A stretch of 64,000 nt of DNA, from positions 20,902,001 through 20,966,000 of the forward strand of contig AP031358.1 of assembly GCA_037833965.1 (NCBI GenBank). Direction: 5' to 3'. Below, in pieces: positions 1 through 13,033 of the stretch. Below the pieces are notes generated by a model. The model ran no database searches, had not been told where the DNA came from, and was given only the letters and a program-made list of their open reading frames with translations. Origin of the DNA: Marchantia polymorpha subsp. ruderalis. Taxonomy: Eukaryota > Streptophyta > Marchantiopsida > Marchantiales > Marchantiaceae. Positions within the stretch are counted from its first letter, which is position 1. The number at the start of each line of letters is the position of its first letter. A program made the translations under genes and the position numbers.

Positions 1-98
1 TTTCTCTCACGAGCACATCAAAGCTGACAGAATCCTAAACAAGATCCGTTCATTCACTGAAAGGCAACAAATCGTCAACGTTTTGAGCAGGAACGAAC

Positions 99-3000
99 CT
101 TCACAGTCCAATTCTTGTCTACCAGTAGATTGGGGGATTTCAGATCCCTATGTACAACAGGAGGTGAACACCGATGAAGATAGTTCATGCCCTTGACCTG
201 ACAGCCGGCCAGATCCGATCGTTAGTGACATTTTACATGCAATGTGATAGATTCACGAGTAAGAAATTCACGAGAATTCACGAGTGAGATGTAAGGAATT
301 CAATCATCATCGAGGGAGTTCCTTTAAAAAGACCGACAGCGTCCGTCCATCTCCTCTGGGCACAAAGCTAAACCGTGAGACGACAATTCATCCTCATCCA
401 ACTCTTCAATAGTACTTACCACATCGACTGCCATACGTATCCTCTTACGCTCATCCAGCTCTCGATTTGGTCTGTGGAGCAATCGATAAAGACTCCCTCT
501 TCGAGAAGACGAGGAAAAGTGTCAGCCACGAGTTGAAGTTTGAGAGGCCGCAAAGAAGAGCTTGCAGTGTCTCAGCTATGGAGAATCAGGAAATCAAAGT
601 TGACACTAAAACCGATAGAAGCAACGAATTGACATACCTTGGACAAAACTCAGTAATTATAGAGAGATTTGGAGGCTTCGTCACAGCACCCATAAATAAG
701 ACAATATTGGGATGCCGCAACCGACGCATAATGGCCACCTTCATCAACGTCAACATCAGATAATCAATAAAAGCTTCTAACACTTAAGTAGCTGCCAAAA
801 GCTTGATGAGAAATTCGCAGATCAAAAATCAAATTAAGCAGCTACTCAATGGTCAGTACAGGATTCAACAGCTTCAGGTCCGATGATACATCTCTCAGGA
901 GCCAAGCCAGGTATTCAATAGCATACCTCACTCTTGAACTCTTCAAGTGCCTCTGTCTTCAAGTCCTGATCTAGAAATACTTTCACGGCGACGTCCTGCA
1001 CATCGAAGAGAGAGCCATAAAACGGTAAGTTTAAATTGAAGGCATTATATAATTTCAGAACTGTGAAACGTCATTGGCTCCAAATCTTTCATAGTCAGAA
1101 TGGAGTAAATCTAAAGGCCACACAAGGAATTATGATATGACATGCGCATCATATTCTTATACTTCGGGCCCAGCACCGAACCAGAACAATCACCCACATC
1201 TACGGAAGGATTGAGATACTTACAGATCCCTGCCAATCTGCACGGTACACCTTTCCATATGAACCTGCAAACCACCGAAATATCGTTAGAGACCGACCCC
1301 ATCGAGCTACGTTTACTGCGCATTCACTTCTTTGACCCAGATTTGATGGCTAAAGGCGAGTTACTAGTACGGGCGAGCATGAAGATTAGGGACACATACA
1401 AAGGTATCGATAGAATTCAAAGCACATCATCCCACCATTTCTGATCCTATTCACGCTAAATCTGATAAAAGAATGATTATATGCCGTGTGGTAATTGCAT
1501 GAGTCTGAACTATGAGACTCACCTTGACCTATCCGCTCGCCGATAACAACATCATCCCAGGCAATTTCAAAGTCACTTGCTTCAGATGCAATCTGATCTA
1601 GCATCCTCCCTGCTCCTTCAGATCTACTGTACTCATCTGATCCGGTGACACGCCTTTCTTCCTTTGCCCAAGCCCTCTGTTCATACGGTTTGATTTCATA
1701 CATAGCGAACATTTCCTGCGACGGTACTTTTGTTCCAGGATTTTTTAGTTCATGTGAATTCTTCTTCGGTGAGTTGTCAATCACAGCTGGTGGCCTCGTT
1801 ATGTCTTCTGTCAAGAAACTAGCTTTGGCACCGGCTCGAGGTCGCACTGGTTGTTCTGATGCAAAACCAGCTCCGTTTCCGAGCAAACTCACGAGACCAG
1901 GTCTGTCTTTCGGTGCAGACTCGTTGGATCCTCCGGCATTGCCTCTAGATCCTCTCGCAGAGCTGTCAGAAAACTCCAAACCTTGAGTGACAACCAGATG
2001 CTGATTCTCAGCTCCACCTGCAGCTTCAGCAGACATGCTTTTTCGTCCCTCTTCTGCTCCGCCCCTGATTCTATTCGGTTTCGTGGTTCTGAGTGGGACG
2101 TCTCTCCTGCCTGGCTCGTATCTGGCCCAATCCAAGACGGTCACGCTACTCCCAGCGAAAGGGCTGGGCCGCTCGAATTGCAGCGGGGATGCTATGACAG
2201 CGGGAGGAGCAGCAAGTCTTGCGTCCGGCATCATTATACTGCCAGGTTTGATGAGAAGATCCACCATCCACTCCCTGCAGTCATGTCGGAACCATGCTTA
2301 ACTGGTATTGCTTAACGGGAAGAACATATGGAGCAGCACGATGTGTCGTAGCATTATTGTAAATTGCATCATTTGAAAACCAGGAAAAAAATATGCTTAC
2401 CTATCATCCCCGCACTTGACAACCACTGAAGCGTCATCCACTTTGCCACAATAAGCGCTTCCACGAACCAGACGACAAGGTAGACCAACACTGTCTGCCA
2501 TGACCTTCAAAAACCACGTTTTCCCAGCTTAGCATGCAATCGTCTGTTTCTTTGATCCTAGCAAGAATGGTGGACACAATGCCTGTAAGAGCACAACGCT
2601 TGCATTTTCCGGGTATAGGTCAGCATGTACCTTGAATAAAAGGGCTCGGTGGCGAGATAATCCGACTCTCAAAAGTCCGATGGGGAGAACAATCGTGCCC
2701 AGAAGCTGCATTAACTTGCTGCTGGTAGTCTGCCAGAGTTCCATCAAATTCCCGTCTGATTCTGACGGACCACCCATGACGTTCGCAACCATGATGCTCA
2801 ATTTGCTGGCCATGTCCAGAACCTCCGTCGAGTCGTATGCAAGGCCTACTGCCTTGTCCTCAAGCTCACGCAAACTGGGGTCCATATTTCTATCGACAAG
2901 GACTACTTCAAACGTTGCATCGGAGGGATGGACTGATCGTAGATTCTCCAACGGTGGCATTCGCCCAAGCTCGTTTGAGTCGGTACACATGCTCCACACA

Positions 3001-6000
3001 TACGGACTCATGCCCCAAACTTCGTAAAATCCATCCTCTATACGGTCGTCGTAGCTCAAACAATTACTCACCTGAAACCGTGATATTTCAAACAATAAGA
3101 AGAAACCCTCGAAACTTCAAAAATGTCCAAGGTTGAAAGTACTCAGAAAGCTGGCAACTGCTAGCCATAGAATGAAAGATTTTATTTGTGATGTGTCAGT
3201 GTTTAGTAAAACAAATAAAAATAAATTCAGATAAACATCACAAATCGCGAATAAAAAGAGTCCCGGCTTTTGGCGTAACAAATTTTGAATTAATTAAGTA
3301 GAGCATGACCAACCTCAGGGGCTTAGCATGAAAAACACCGTTAGGCACAAACCCAAGGTACAAGCGCAGGGTCACCAACATACATAGCAGTGCATGGCAT
3401 GGCATGATAACGAGTCCTAATGCGAGAGACAGCATTGACGAAGAAAACATGGCAAATCTGAAGCCAAACCAAGCCATAACATAGCAATGTACTGAATGAT
3501 CTGACATACAACGACGAATGTAGAAAGCAAATGTAAAAAGTGTTAAAAATGTATGTAGTGTGTAAATGCATAAAGAACAAGCTGCATGCGAGAAAAGAAT
3601 GCAGAAAGAGAGCAGGCACATGACCATTAGAGTAGAGACACTTGTAAAAAATAGTAAAGAAGAAGAGGACATGTAAATGCAACCATTAGAAAACTAGCCT
3701 GGGAATTTGGATTTCGAATATAATCATCCGTTGGGACTCCTTCAAAGTGATTAAACGAGACATGAAGGGAGGAAGTGGCGTACCCAATATCGATAAGCGG
3801 TAGCTTCGGTCTTCGAGACACCCGGCATCAACTTCGTACTTCCCTTGGGCCCTCTGACGTTGGCAGACAGATCAGGGTCGTCGACGGCTGCAGCCTCGGC
3901 GGCAACTCGCAGAGCTAATGCCAACTGAAGCTGGAAGTCTTCCTCAGCTTGTTGGAAGTTGATTCCAGCTCCCGTATTGCTCCCGCCCCACGCGTTGTCG
4001 TAGAAGTTGCGCTCGACCGGACTCCCGACGGTGGAGGCATCGTGACCTTGAGCGCTTCCGCTCGAAGATCTGGAGAGTGCATTGTTAAAGGCCCCGGCGT
4101 TGGTGGAGTTAACAATGACCTCTTTTATGACCTCCTTCTGCGAGATTCCTGCGCCATCCGAAGGTCCATCGGCTCCTCTCGTGGGCTGTTTGGCCGGGAC
4201 GACGAGCGGTATGGACGACCCGTCTAGATCTCCATAATCAGACTCCGAGCCCTCATTGGGTACGTATACATTTGACACCTGGGAATATTCGATAGTCCTT
4301 CCAGGAGAGGGTATTCTGTTAGAGGATCTCTGGTTCTCATCACAGTCATGCTCTTCCCTGAGCCTCTGCCTGTCACCTCTCTGCTGCCCGGTCGCTTCCT
4401 CCTGTTTTTTCGGTGTTCGGATTTGCAGTTTCCGTACTAGCTGCTGCACAGACGACCGTCCAATCCTCTGCACAATAATTCCCACCCATCTAATCACCCT
4501 CCATCCGAACACCAATCTGATTAAAACTTCATGTAGGAGAAGACTGAATTACTCGGACACAGATGGAAAGGGAAGGTCTCGTTCCAGCAGCAAACTCGGA
4601 GGAAATAATGACTGCATACATCTCCTTATTCATACACGTCGTTCAGAAGCTTACCAGAAGATTCTTACCGACACTACTTGAGTCATTATCAGCTGCAGGT
4701 GGGGAGTCATTTGCCTTGTTATCATCCAAATGAACCCTCCTCCAGCCCAGCATGTTATGACTTTCGGCCGAACTACTCGCTGGGGTTACTTCGGCCTCCA
4801 AAAGGTTGAAGACTCCCTCGTCAGAGTAGCTACGCCTGATAGGAATTTTCTTATTTGACAATGGACCGACATCGTACGACACTCCGACTATGCCAATTAT
4901 TTTATTGTTCTTATCCACGATCGGAGTGTCCGTGACAACAGTGTTGATGATTTCCCCATCCTTCCGAACCGATGGATACGGTCCAGACCAGGATTCCCCG
5001 TTGCTCGATCTACCTATGATCTCGGGAGACTCCTTATTCATATTCTTTGGAGTCAACAGCTTCACAACGTTGCGACCACGAACCTCTTCGTTCTTCCATT
5101 GGTACATATTTTCAGCTGCCCGATTCCTGCATCACCGAGAAAAAACAGTTCATAACTCTCCGACAAATCTAGTGTTGTCCTCTACTCGCTGTTTAGCTTA
5201 CACGGACTCCTTTGGGCCTTAAAGCTCCGTGCTCGTCCAGGGTCTGCTCTCCTGCGAGTGCCTCTCACCAGCAGTTGGAAAGGACTACTCTCGATGCCGA
5301 GTCAGCCATCCAACATCCCTGGTGAGCAGACTTTGCACGGGACAAGACTCGCTCTCTTAGCCTCCGGTCCAAGTCACGGAAGGAAAAAACTCAGTACAAT
5401 CCCCACCTTATGAGATTTCAGTCAGACGCGCTGCTTCCACGTTTGCTGCCCCGGGCTACTCTAAAGAATTACAAGGCCTAAGAGAGAAAGGTGCAGAATT
5501 GAAACCATGATCATCCAGTGCTGCATGTAGATATGTGGTGGAGGTTAGTGTTGAGACATTTGCACAAGTGCGAAGGCGTGAGTGAAGCAAACTAAAGAAG
5601 AAGGGAGAAGGATTGGAGACAAACTGACCAGTTTGTTATATTCCCTTGAAGATCCGTGCATATAACTCCTTGGCCGATTGATTGCAAAAGTTCAACTTCA
5701 CCTATTGTCATACTTCTCTTGGCAGTCGAAGCTGTAGGCAGACCGGCAAAATGCCAATGTGACAGGACAGAAGCTCGATTTTGGCTTGCAAGCGACTCCA
5801 TGGCATCGCTATCTTCATTCTCCACGGTTATATCCGTCTTGTCGACAGCACCGACCATTCCCAATCGCTCTGAGTGCGCCCTCTGAGTATCAGTCGTAGA
5901 ACCAGCCTTGTCTCGCGAGCTCTCGGCGGTGCTGGGACGTTCCATTGACCCCTGATCAGCCCCTTGAATGATATTTCTCACAATCTGCTTATCACTCGTG

Positions 6001-6251
6001 CTCCGCCGCAGCCATGGATCTTGAGCAACGCTTTGGCCCCTTCGAAACAGAAACGTGCCACCACCATAACCTTCTACTCTACTAGGTTGTTTCTCCACCC
6101 TGCTCTCTAAGCCAGCCATGCTCTGGCCGTGAGGATACGCATAATTCTCCCTGGGTTCAGTAGAGCTCCACCTGTCTCCATTGATCTTGTCCATTTCGTT
6201 ATACATGTTTCCAAGCACAGCGCTTGGCCAACTTGATGAAAGTTCCACCAT
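99..6251 (-). CDS. PRAF: PAS-domain Raf-like MAPKKK (PRAF/group B4 type), 3' part beyond window
   Basis: A cytosolic Ser/Thr kinase of the plant Raf-like MAPKKK group. I read eleven coding exons on the minus strand: 6251-5629, 5126-4655, 4467-3784, 3071-2631, 2504-2401, 2274-1523, 1264-1224, 995-927, 738-638, 498-420, 197-99. All join in phase, giving about 1155 codons. Order: low-complexity N-terminus; PAS domain at about residues 190-310 ([15 protein letters not shown] to [11 protein letters not shown]); EDR1-like region ([47 protein letters not shown]); kinase domain with Gly-loop [13 protein letters not shown], catalytic Lys in DVAVKVF (about K1044) and catalytic loop [14 protein letters not shown] (D1140). 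The activation loop and C-lobe lie off the left edge. The ATG at 6251 follows an in-frame TAG. The exon 2/3 junction is the least certain; phase-0 sites at 4655 and 4467 fit best. PAS-RAF kinases are known from bryophytes, where they are linked to photosynthesis-dependent growth and rapid auxin phospho-responses. Confidence 0.93.
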
Positions 6252-7700
6252 AGCCACATTACACTCTCCCTACGGTGTCACTCCCACTTTTAATGTGGTG
6301 CCCTTTGTCCAGGAAGTTCATAATCCCCATTACACCTCGTTCCCACGCGCCGGAACCGGCCGCATAACCCAGATTCCTGAACACAAAACACACACCGTCA
6401 GACGTGACTCTGAATCATTTCAGACTCGGAGTCCAAACAAAAAAGTACACCTTCTCGGACACGACTCTGATTCACTTCAGACTCGGAGCCTTAACATTGT
6501 GGGCCGACCCCACACTAGAAAAATTAGCTGTCGGATGCATGATTCTGATTCAACCTCAGACGTGGAGGGCTGAAACAGAGGTTGAATCATATTCTGTGAA
6601 GACTTTGCCACGGCCACGGAAGCAAGATCCACTCCATTCCGAATATGGTTTGGGTTCATCGGAGTCAACGTGTAATTTGGATCTCTAAGGGGGGCAAACT
6701 CATGTGTCACTGCAAAGGGTGACACACTTGGTCCATGACGATGGCGGGTGTTTCAAGCTAACAACCTGCAGAGGGGAAACCTCTTGGTCACTGGACGGCT
6801 CTACGGAAGCAGAATGAAACCTTCTCAGATAATCATCGGCCCTCGGCTCGAGCTAAGTACAAAGCCTGTTCTTCGCGTTGCCTCGTGAGTAGGAAAAGAG
6901 CTCATGCATTTCACAAGAGGACCTCACTTCACTGCGGCACCAGTTGAAAGCCCTTCGACACTGCATGCATACTCGAGCCCGAGCAATCTAGCGACCTGTG
7001 TTCAGCTCCCTAAGTATTACTCCCTGCAGCCCTGGAACCATCTTGTACCACCGCCAGCTTGGGAGGTCCGTGGAGAGATTGGACACTGGCCTCTATGCAG
7101 CTACCGGGCCCTTGATCATTCACCGATCTGCCACCATAGCTCAGTACCAGGAGACCAAAGCGTGGGACAGAGTCATGGGGTGCATGAAGTAGTTTCGGTA
7201 TCAGGCAAGTCAACACCCTACCATCTCCCTGCAGTCTCTGGTGGTACGGCCATTCCATGGAAGCTGCCTGTGAAGGTATCTGCTCGTGGTCGTCTGAAAA
7301 CTGTGGCATTCGAATCTATGTACTTAAGCTCCCATCGACCTCTTCGGGAGATCCGTCCAATTCAGTCTACCCGGCGTGACTCAGACTGAATCCCTGACCC
7401 ATGCCAGCTCCATCTCTATTCCGTATGCAGTCCGAGACGAGAGCGCCCTCTGCGGCTGACAGTCCGAAACCGATCTCGTACCCATTCAGGATTGTGCATT
7501 CAATCTCAGACCAGACCGCACACGGAATCGACTGCGGGTCGATGACCTCCCGGAACAAGAACACCAGGACCCAATCCTAGACGGGGGAATTCAACCGCGG
7601 GCTTTCGGAAAGACATGATTTAGGTCTGAAATTCCTGCAATTCAAGCCAATCTGCGAGAACAACACGACGGACGCATATACACGGGAAATCCGGAGCTGG
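6252..7700 (-). other. Upstream/leader region of the PAS-RAF gene
   Basis: No coding exon is recognisable here. The segment lies just 5' of the kinase start codon on the minus strand and probably holds leader sequence and a leader intron, which I infer from the distance to the GC-rich island further upstream. It contains a three-copy degenerate repeat at 6401-6570, listed separately. Confidence 0.4.
6401..6570. repeat. Three degenerate copies of a ~33-base unit
   Basis: Units at about 6401-6434, 6458-6490 and 6536-6570 share the core GACTCTGA(A/T)TCA followed by TCAGACTCGGAG. Spacing is uneven (57 and 78 bases), so this is a dispersed local duplication rather than a clean tandem array. It lies in the upstream region of the PAS-RAF gene. 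Confidence 0.6.
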
Positions 7701-8456
7701 AATTGAGCTCCAGAAACTCACAACTCAGCCGTAGGCCGCGAGCAGCCGTCGGGCGGGGATGATTCTTCGACCTGCGGTCGGGGGCGTCGTCGGGCACAGA
7801 GGGCGAAGTGCGTCAGCAAAATGGCGGCCGAGACATCTTACCGAGAAGTCAATCCAGATCAACAAGCCGAATTGCAGATCTCCAGGATGACATTTGCCTC
7901 CCTGCGGTCTGTACCCGCCTAGAACATCCGAGGCTCGATAATGGTCCAGGTACGCAGGAAGCAGCAGAAGAGGAGAGCCGAACGCTCGCTTCCTGTCAAG
8001 TCTGACGATGAACTTCTCTCGCTCTCTCCCCCTCCGTGGAACTCTCAACCCCCTCCCCCTTCCTCTCCCTTCCCCTGTCCAAAATTAGCTTCGGGGCCTC
8101 GTCCCCATCCACGCCACTCAAACCTCCCGGGCACTCCTCGCGCTACTCAATCCACTCCTGCATCCGGCGCCAACCCCTCTCGACAGCCGGAGCTGCCCCT
8201 TCCTCGGCCTCCCCTCTCATCAAGCAAGCTTCCAGCGAGCAAGCGAGCAGCATCCGGCGCGGTCTCAGGCCCTGCTCTCATCTCCGAAATGCCCCCCCCC
8301 CCCCAGCGATTTGTGCGGCAACAGTCTCTCTTCCCCCTCTCTCCCCCACCCCCCCTATTGCCCCCTCCTCCCTCCTCCTTCTCGGCAGAGAGCGTATCGT
8401 CTGTACCTGCCAACACAAGCACCAGTTCCGTTCGCGGCCCGGGTCCGCGATGCCGC

Positions 8457-8483
8457 TTCCCCGCCCGCCCGCCCGCCCGCCCC
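8457..8483. repeat. (CCCG)n microsatellite
   Basis: About five to six uninterrupted GCCC units inside the GC-rich island. Confidence 0.85.
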
Positions 8484-8514
8484 CTGCCAGAAAGAGGAGA
8501 GCCACTTTCGGAGC

Positions 8515-8546
8515 TTCTTCTTCTTTCTTTCTTTCTTCCTTCCTTC
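8515..8546. repeat. (TTTC)n/(TTCC)n microsatellite
   Basis: TTTC units grade into TTCC units. The tract sits in the polypyrimidine side of the GC-rich island. Confidence 0.85.
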
Positions 8547-9900
8547 GGGGGCAGATCTATTACAGTCCTCGGCGTCGAGCGCGCGCTTTTCCTGCTCCAG
8601 CTGCCGGAACTTTTTCGTCGGGGCGTCTGCGACTTGCGCGGTTCGTCCCCTCCCGTGCCCGTTCCCGTCCCCGCCCGCGCGCCTCTCGGATCATGAACAG
8701 GACTCGGCAGTCGTAGTCGTCTTTCCCGATCCGAAGCGACGACCGGCTGGCCCCCGGTCGATCGGTCGGTCGGTCAGTCAGGCTGGCCGGGCTCGGCTCC
8801 GCTTACACTCCGACGAAACAGCGCCCCCCCCCCCCCGGCACCCCCCCCTCCCCCCTCCCCGTCCCGTCTCATCAGAGACATCCTCGTCACCCTCGCTTCG
8901 GCCCATCCGACTGCCACATCACCCGCTGCTGCTTCTTCCGCCGCTGCTTCCTTCTCCCCCTCCCGCCCCGGCCCCGGCCACCGGCCCAGCCCGGCCGGGC
9001 CCCATGCAACGCGGAGGGCGTCCGCTCGGGTTCGAAGAGTGAGCGAGTGAACGACCGGCTGTCGCATCGTCTGTCGCGTCGCTCGGAATCGCGGATGCTT
9101 ATCGGGTGTCCGTCACGCCCAGCGTACGTGGAGTCCGTCGGGATGGAGGAAGTCATGCTCGCGGGGGCCCGTCGCGAGCCACGCGGGGCGTAGACATTGA
9201 CGGGCCTTTTTATGCACTCCTCCTCGTATCCGATTCGCCGGCGGTCACACTGACCGGCCACCTGCTCCTCGGGGACCGACGGATAAACCGGTCATAGCGC
9301 CGAGGTACGGATCGGGACTGCTGGGACTGGCAACAAAGATCTCGGTGCTGCCAGGTTCTGCTGTAGCAAGTGCTAGGTCGAAGTAACCGAGATGGCTCTC
9401 AACCGACCGCCTGACCTATACGTATCGGGAAGCTCCGAGATAAAGTTCGGGATCACGCTGCCGCGAGCGTCCGAGCCCGCTCCCGGTACTTCTTCTGGCT
9501 GGCCGGCCGGCTGGCTCCTCCGGGCCCAGAAGTGTCGCGATTGCGCCATCGTTGTCCTCCTGCGGATGACGCGACGCAAACGTCCTCGCTGGAGCCTTCT
9601 CGGTCCTCCGCCATAGTGACGAGGCTCGCAAGCCCTCTGTCGGGTGCCTACGTGTTGGTCGCTGTGACTTCCGGGCAATCGTATCGTGCTCTCAAAACTT
9701 GCGAGACCGACAGACGGACGACCAGAGCCCGACGGAGGGACCGGGCCGCTCTGTACCCTCCGCCGGGTTATCAGATCTCCCGTGGACCTATATTTGGACT
9801 TCGGATAGGTAGGCTCTTTTTGCCGATCATCCTCCTAGCCCCCTCCCCCCACCTTCCTAGCTGTCGCCGGTGATTCGGTCCGCTGACCGGCACCCTGCCA

Positions 9901-10804
9901 CCGGTTGCGTCGGGCGATGGGCAAAGCTCCTCCAACAGAAACCTTGTGGGGTTATGACAAATATCAATAAATAAATGAATTGTACGCTCGAAAATTGACT
10001 TTCGAGTTTGGAGAAAACTTCGTCGCCACATTTCGTTCGACGTTTAATACTAGTTTATCGAGATACTACTCTACTCCCTAAACTGTGTGAAGATGGGGAT
10101 CCGTGAAATATAACAATGACGATGGGAGGATCCCCTCGAGCGTTAAAGGTAATGAGCCCAATTGAGTCTGGTCCCGGGTAGATCATTATACAAAACATTT
10201 TCTACTGTGACTTTTCTAGCTCAAGCATCTAGGCAAAACCTCTGGCAACAATGAGATGTAAAAACATTGTAGGTAGATATTACTATACTCTACATCCCTG
10301 ATTAGTGCTTTCTCCAGCAATAAAGTCATACAGCGAGATTACATTACTCAATTGGGGAAGTTGGTATAATAAGCGTTAAAGAATTTCCACACAAATGTCA
10401 AAGTTGGAAGTTACAGTTTCATATCATTTAAATGTTGAATAACCAAAGATTTGAATTACGTGAAATTGAAAATTAATGTATATGTTACCTAGGTGATGAA
10501 GATGGCTGCCATTGAAATATATAACAATTTTTTTTCATCTTCATATATCACAAGAAAAGCATCCCTTGTGTATGGATATCAAATTAAAGTAAGTTGACTA
10601 CTCCTTTAAGTTTGATTTGAATAATTTCTCAATATATCAAATTAAAACTCAGATTACAGTATATTTAGATTCAAAAAGCACTTTGGCCTCTTGATGTACA
10701 AGCAGATTTTTTGGATTTGCAAAAATCATATTCAAATTCAACAATACTTTTATCCAATTCATTAGTTTTATCTGCTGATTTTCCCTAGGATTGTTACATG
10801 ATAA
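9901..10804. other. AT-rich spacer, no gene seen
   Basis: AT-rich, with short open frames only and no splice-consistent coding blocks. It ends at the target duplication of the MITE that follows. Confidence 0.5.
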
Positions 10805-10812
10805 TTCTTTTA

Positions 10813-11006
10813 GGGGAGGGCTAGTTATCATTCACTTAGGGATAATTAGCCTTTACCCTCGTATACGCGATTCTCCGATTGGTTGTACACCCTACCTTGA
10901 TTGTTACTCATCCGAGCAACCTGTAACCCTGCATCTACCTATGAGAAAAGAGTCTGGAGTAGAGTGAGGCTAATTAGCCCTAAGTGAGAGATAACCAGCA
11001 CTCCCC
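10813..11006. mobile_element. hAT-type MITE with perfect 8-base target duplication
   Basis: A 194-base non-coding element. It starts GGGGAGGGCTAGTTATC and ends with the inverted counterpart finishing in AGCACTCCCC. The terminal inverted repeats pair over about 40 bases with a few mismatches, reaching the inner motif TTAGGG.TAATTAGCC. The 8 bases TTCTTTTA flank both ends (10805-10812 and 11007-11014). An 8-base duplication with short G-rich termini is the hAT superfamily signature. There is no transposase, so it moved with outside help. Confidence 0.85.
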
Positions 11007-11014
11007 TTCTTTTA

Positions 11015-12480
11015 TAATACATTTATAAATATACGTATATATAAATAATTATAACATACCAATATATTGTATGTAAATTAAATTCTATTTTTTCTGCAGA
11101 TATGTCTCTATCACAAGATTTGCAACAATTTTGGTATAGTAATATTGATAGTGTGTAAATATGCTAAAATTTTCTATTTTTCTTTAAAAAAATAATAAAA
11201 AGTTCTTTATCAACATTAAGCACATGTTTTATATTTTTCAAAAAAAATATCAACCTAGTTTTGAAGAAAAAAGACATAGTAAAAATCAACCATGTTCTTC
11301 CTAATGTCCCATAGAGAGAAAACCTTTGATTTATAAATATAAAACTTACACTATGTTGCATTGGATACGATCATTGTTTCTACTTGTACTTTTTTGAGTC
11401 TTAGTTTGTATTTATAAGTTAAGAGAAATATATCATTAGCAAAGTCTACACACTCGATAATTATTCATCCCACTATGATCATAACTTTATTTCTTGTTCA
11501 ATGACTCATATTTAGCTTACAAAGTGATGCAAGGAAATATGAAATATACAACATTTCTATGCTTGATACACACATTTATGGAAAAATTAACATGAATCAA
11601 TAAACATTTTACCAGTAAGCTTATAGAAACGGTTGAAATTTAATGTTAATCATTGGTATACTGAATGGGCTGTATTTCAGTATCTTGATTAGTACAAACT
11701 TAAAGTACGTTAAAAAAAAAACAAATATTGTTTGCTGTGTAATCGAAACAGTAAGGTCAGTGAGATTTGTTTGTTAATTCGCATTTTTAATTTGTGAATT
11801 AGTAAAGATTCAAATTTACATGTGAAATTTAAGGAAGAATTATATATTGTGCAACGTGTTGAACAAGTGAATTTGATAACTTTTCATACATGTTCATTAT
11901 AGCTATGAAAATTCTCGAACTGAATGGACTTTGACGAAATTTTGTTGCCTGTATGTTCTTCAATCTTAGGAACAGTTCTGAAGTACAAAGTCAACATCTT
12001 GATTTGTTGAAATGATATTATTAACTAAATGGAGGAAACATAACGTAAATAATAATCAAGTTCTCTTAATATTGTATGCATCTGTCAAATCCAATCACAA
12101 TTATTTTGGTTTCCTGAATAATGAATTGTTTTCAGTGTAATAGAAAATGGAAGTAAAACCATTCTATAAGTGATTTGAGTCAAGAGCAAGTTCAACTTTC
12201 ATGCGCTGGTTCAAATTTTATTCAACATACTAAAACTAGACATAAATATTAGTACGATAAGCTGGTTGTTCAAGTGAATATGAATATAACTATCTACGAT
12301 GAAAAACCTGTAGCATGGACGTATGCAACATGTGTAATATAATCCTAATTCGACATTACAATTATCATGATCATTTTTTATTATCCAAATTTCATACCTT
12401 AATTTTCACTACGTACACATGGAGTCCATGTGTCCTAACACAAATCACACGTGGTGTAAATTCTTTCATATTTCGGTGAC
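11015..12480. other. AT-rich spacer, no gene seen
   Basis: Strongly AT-rich with homopolymer runs. Only short chance open frames are present. Confidence 0.5.
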
Positions 12481-12486
12481 AGCAGG

Positions 12487-12591
12487 GATGAGCTTGAAAT
12501 CCCCCCCGGGCAGAAGATTGGACTCTGGTCGCCACGGCCACTTCTCCGAGGCACCGAAGGGTTCATTGCTGTGAAATTTGCCGACTCAGAC
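12487..12591 (+). other. Orphan exon-like segment
   Basis: A GC-richer block of about 105 bases in AT-rich DNA. It is open on the plus strand (reading through ELEIPPGQKIGLWSPRPLLR), preceded by a GTGACAG acceptor-like site and followed by GAC|GTAAGAT, a good donor. I do not recognise the peptide, and no partner exon is visible within several kb. It may be a captured or relict exon. The minus strand is also open across it, which weakens the case. Confidence 0.25.
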
Positions 12592-13033
12592 GTAAGATAC
12601 GATGTGGATCCCCATATATGCCAATTCACTGCCCCTCGAAGTAGTTTACGCCGCGAGAGAACTGACTGTCCTTCATCAAATTAGCATTATTTTTCAGTTC
12701 CAACCGTAAGTGAAGGTATATTACGTATCTTCCCTCTTAAGATTCCAAACGTACACAAAAGTGACATGCTTTTAATATCAAGAACAAACACCTGATTAAA
12801 GGTGGTATGTTGAAAAAGTGTGTGTGAAATAATAGTATGTTAGAATAAGAATAGGAATATTTTTGCAACACCTCTTGCACAATCTAATTTTGGAAATATT
12901 GTGTGAGAAAAAAGTAGCGCTTAAATGTGAATGAAATCATGGGAAATCCCACTTGCTTCCTCGTCGGAATGGAGATTTCATCCCTAGTAATTGTCAACAG
13001 CAACTTGATGAGAATTCAAAGATATCCGAGGAG

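Larger units (their letters stand above)
7700..9900. promoter_or_regulatory. GC-rich low-complexity island, probable promoter/leader of the PAS-RAF gene
   Basis: Composition shifts sharply to GC-rich, CpG-rich and, on the plus strand, C/T-rich (GA-rich on minus). Many overlapping open frames are caused by composition, not coding. GA-rich leaders and GC-rich promoters are common next to plant genes, and the minus-strand kinase is the nearest gene. The exact transcription start is not visible. A plus-strand transcript starting here cannot be excluded. Confidence 0.4.

Noticed and set aside
7941-9042. Long Pro/Ser/Arg-rich open frames on both strands
   Set aside because: They overlap in several frames, follow the C/T-rich composition and have no domain or splice pattern; compositional artefacts.
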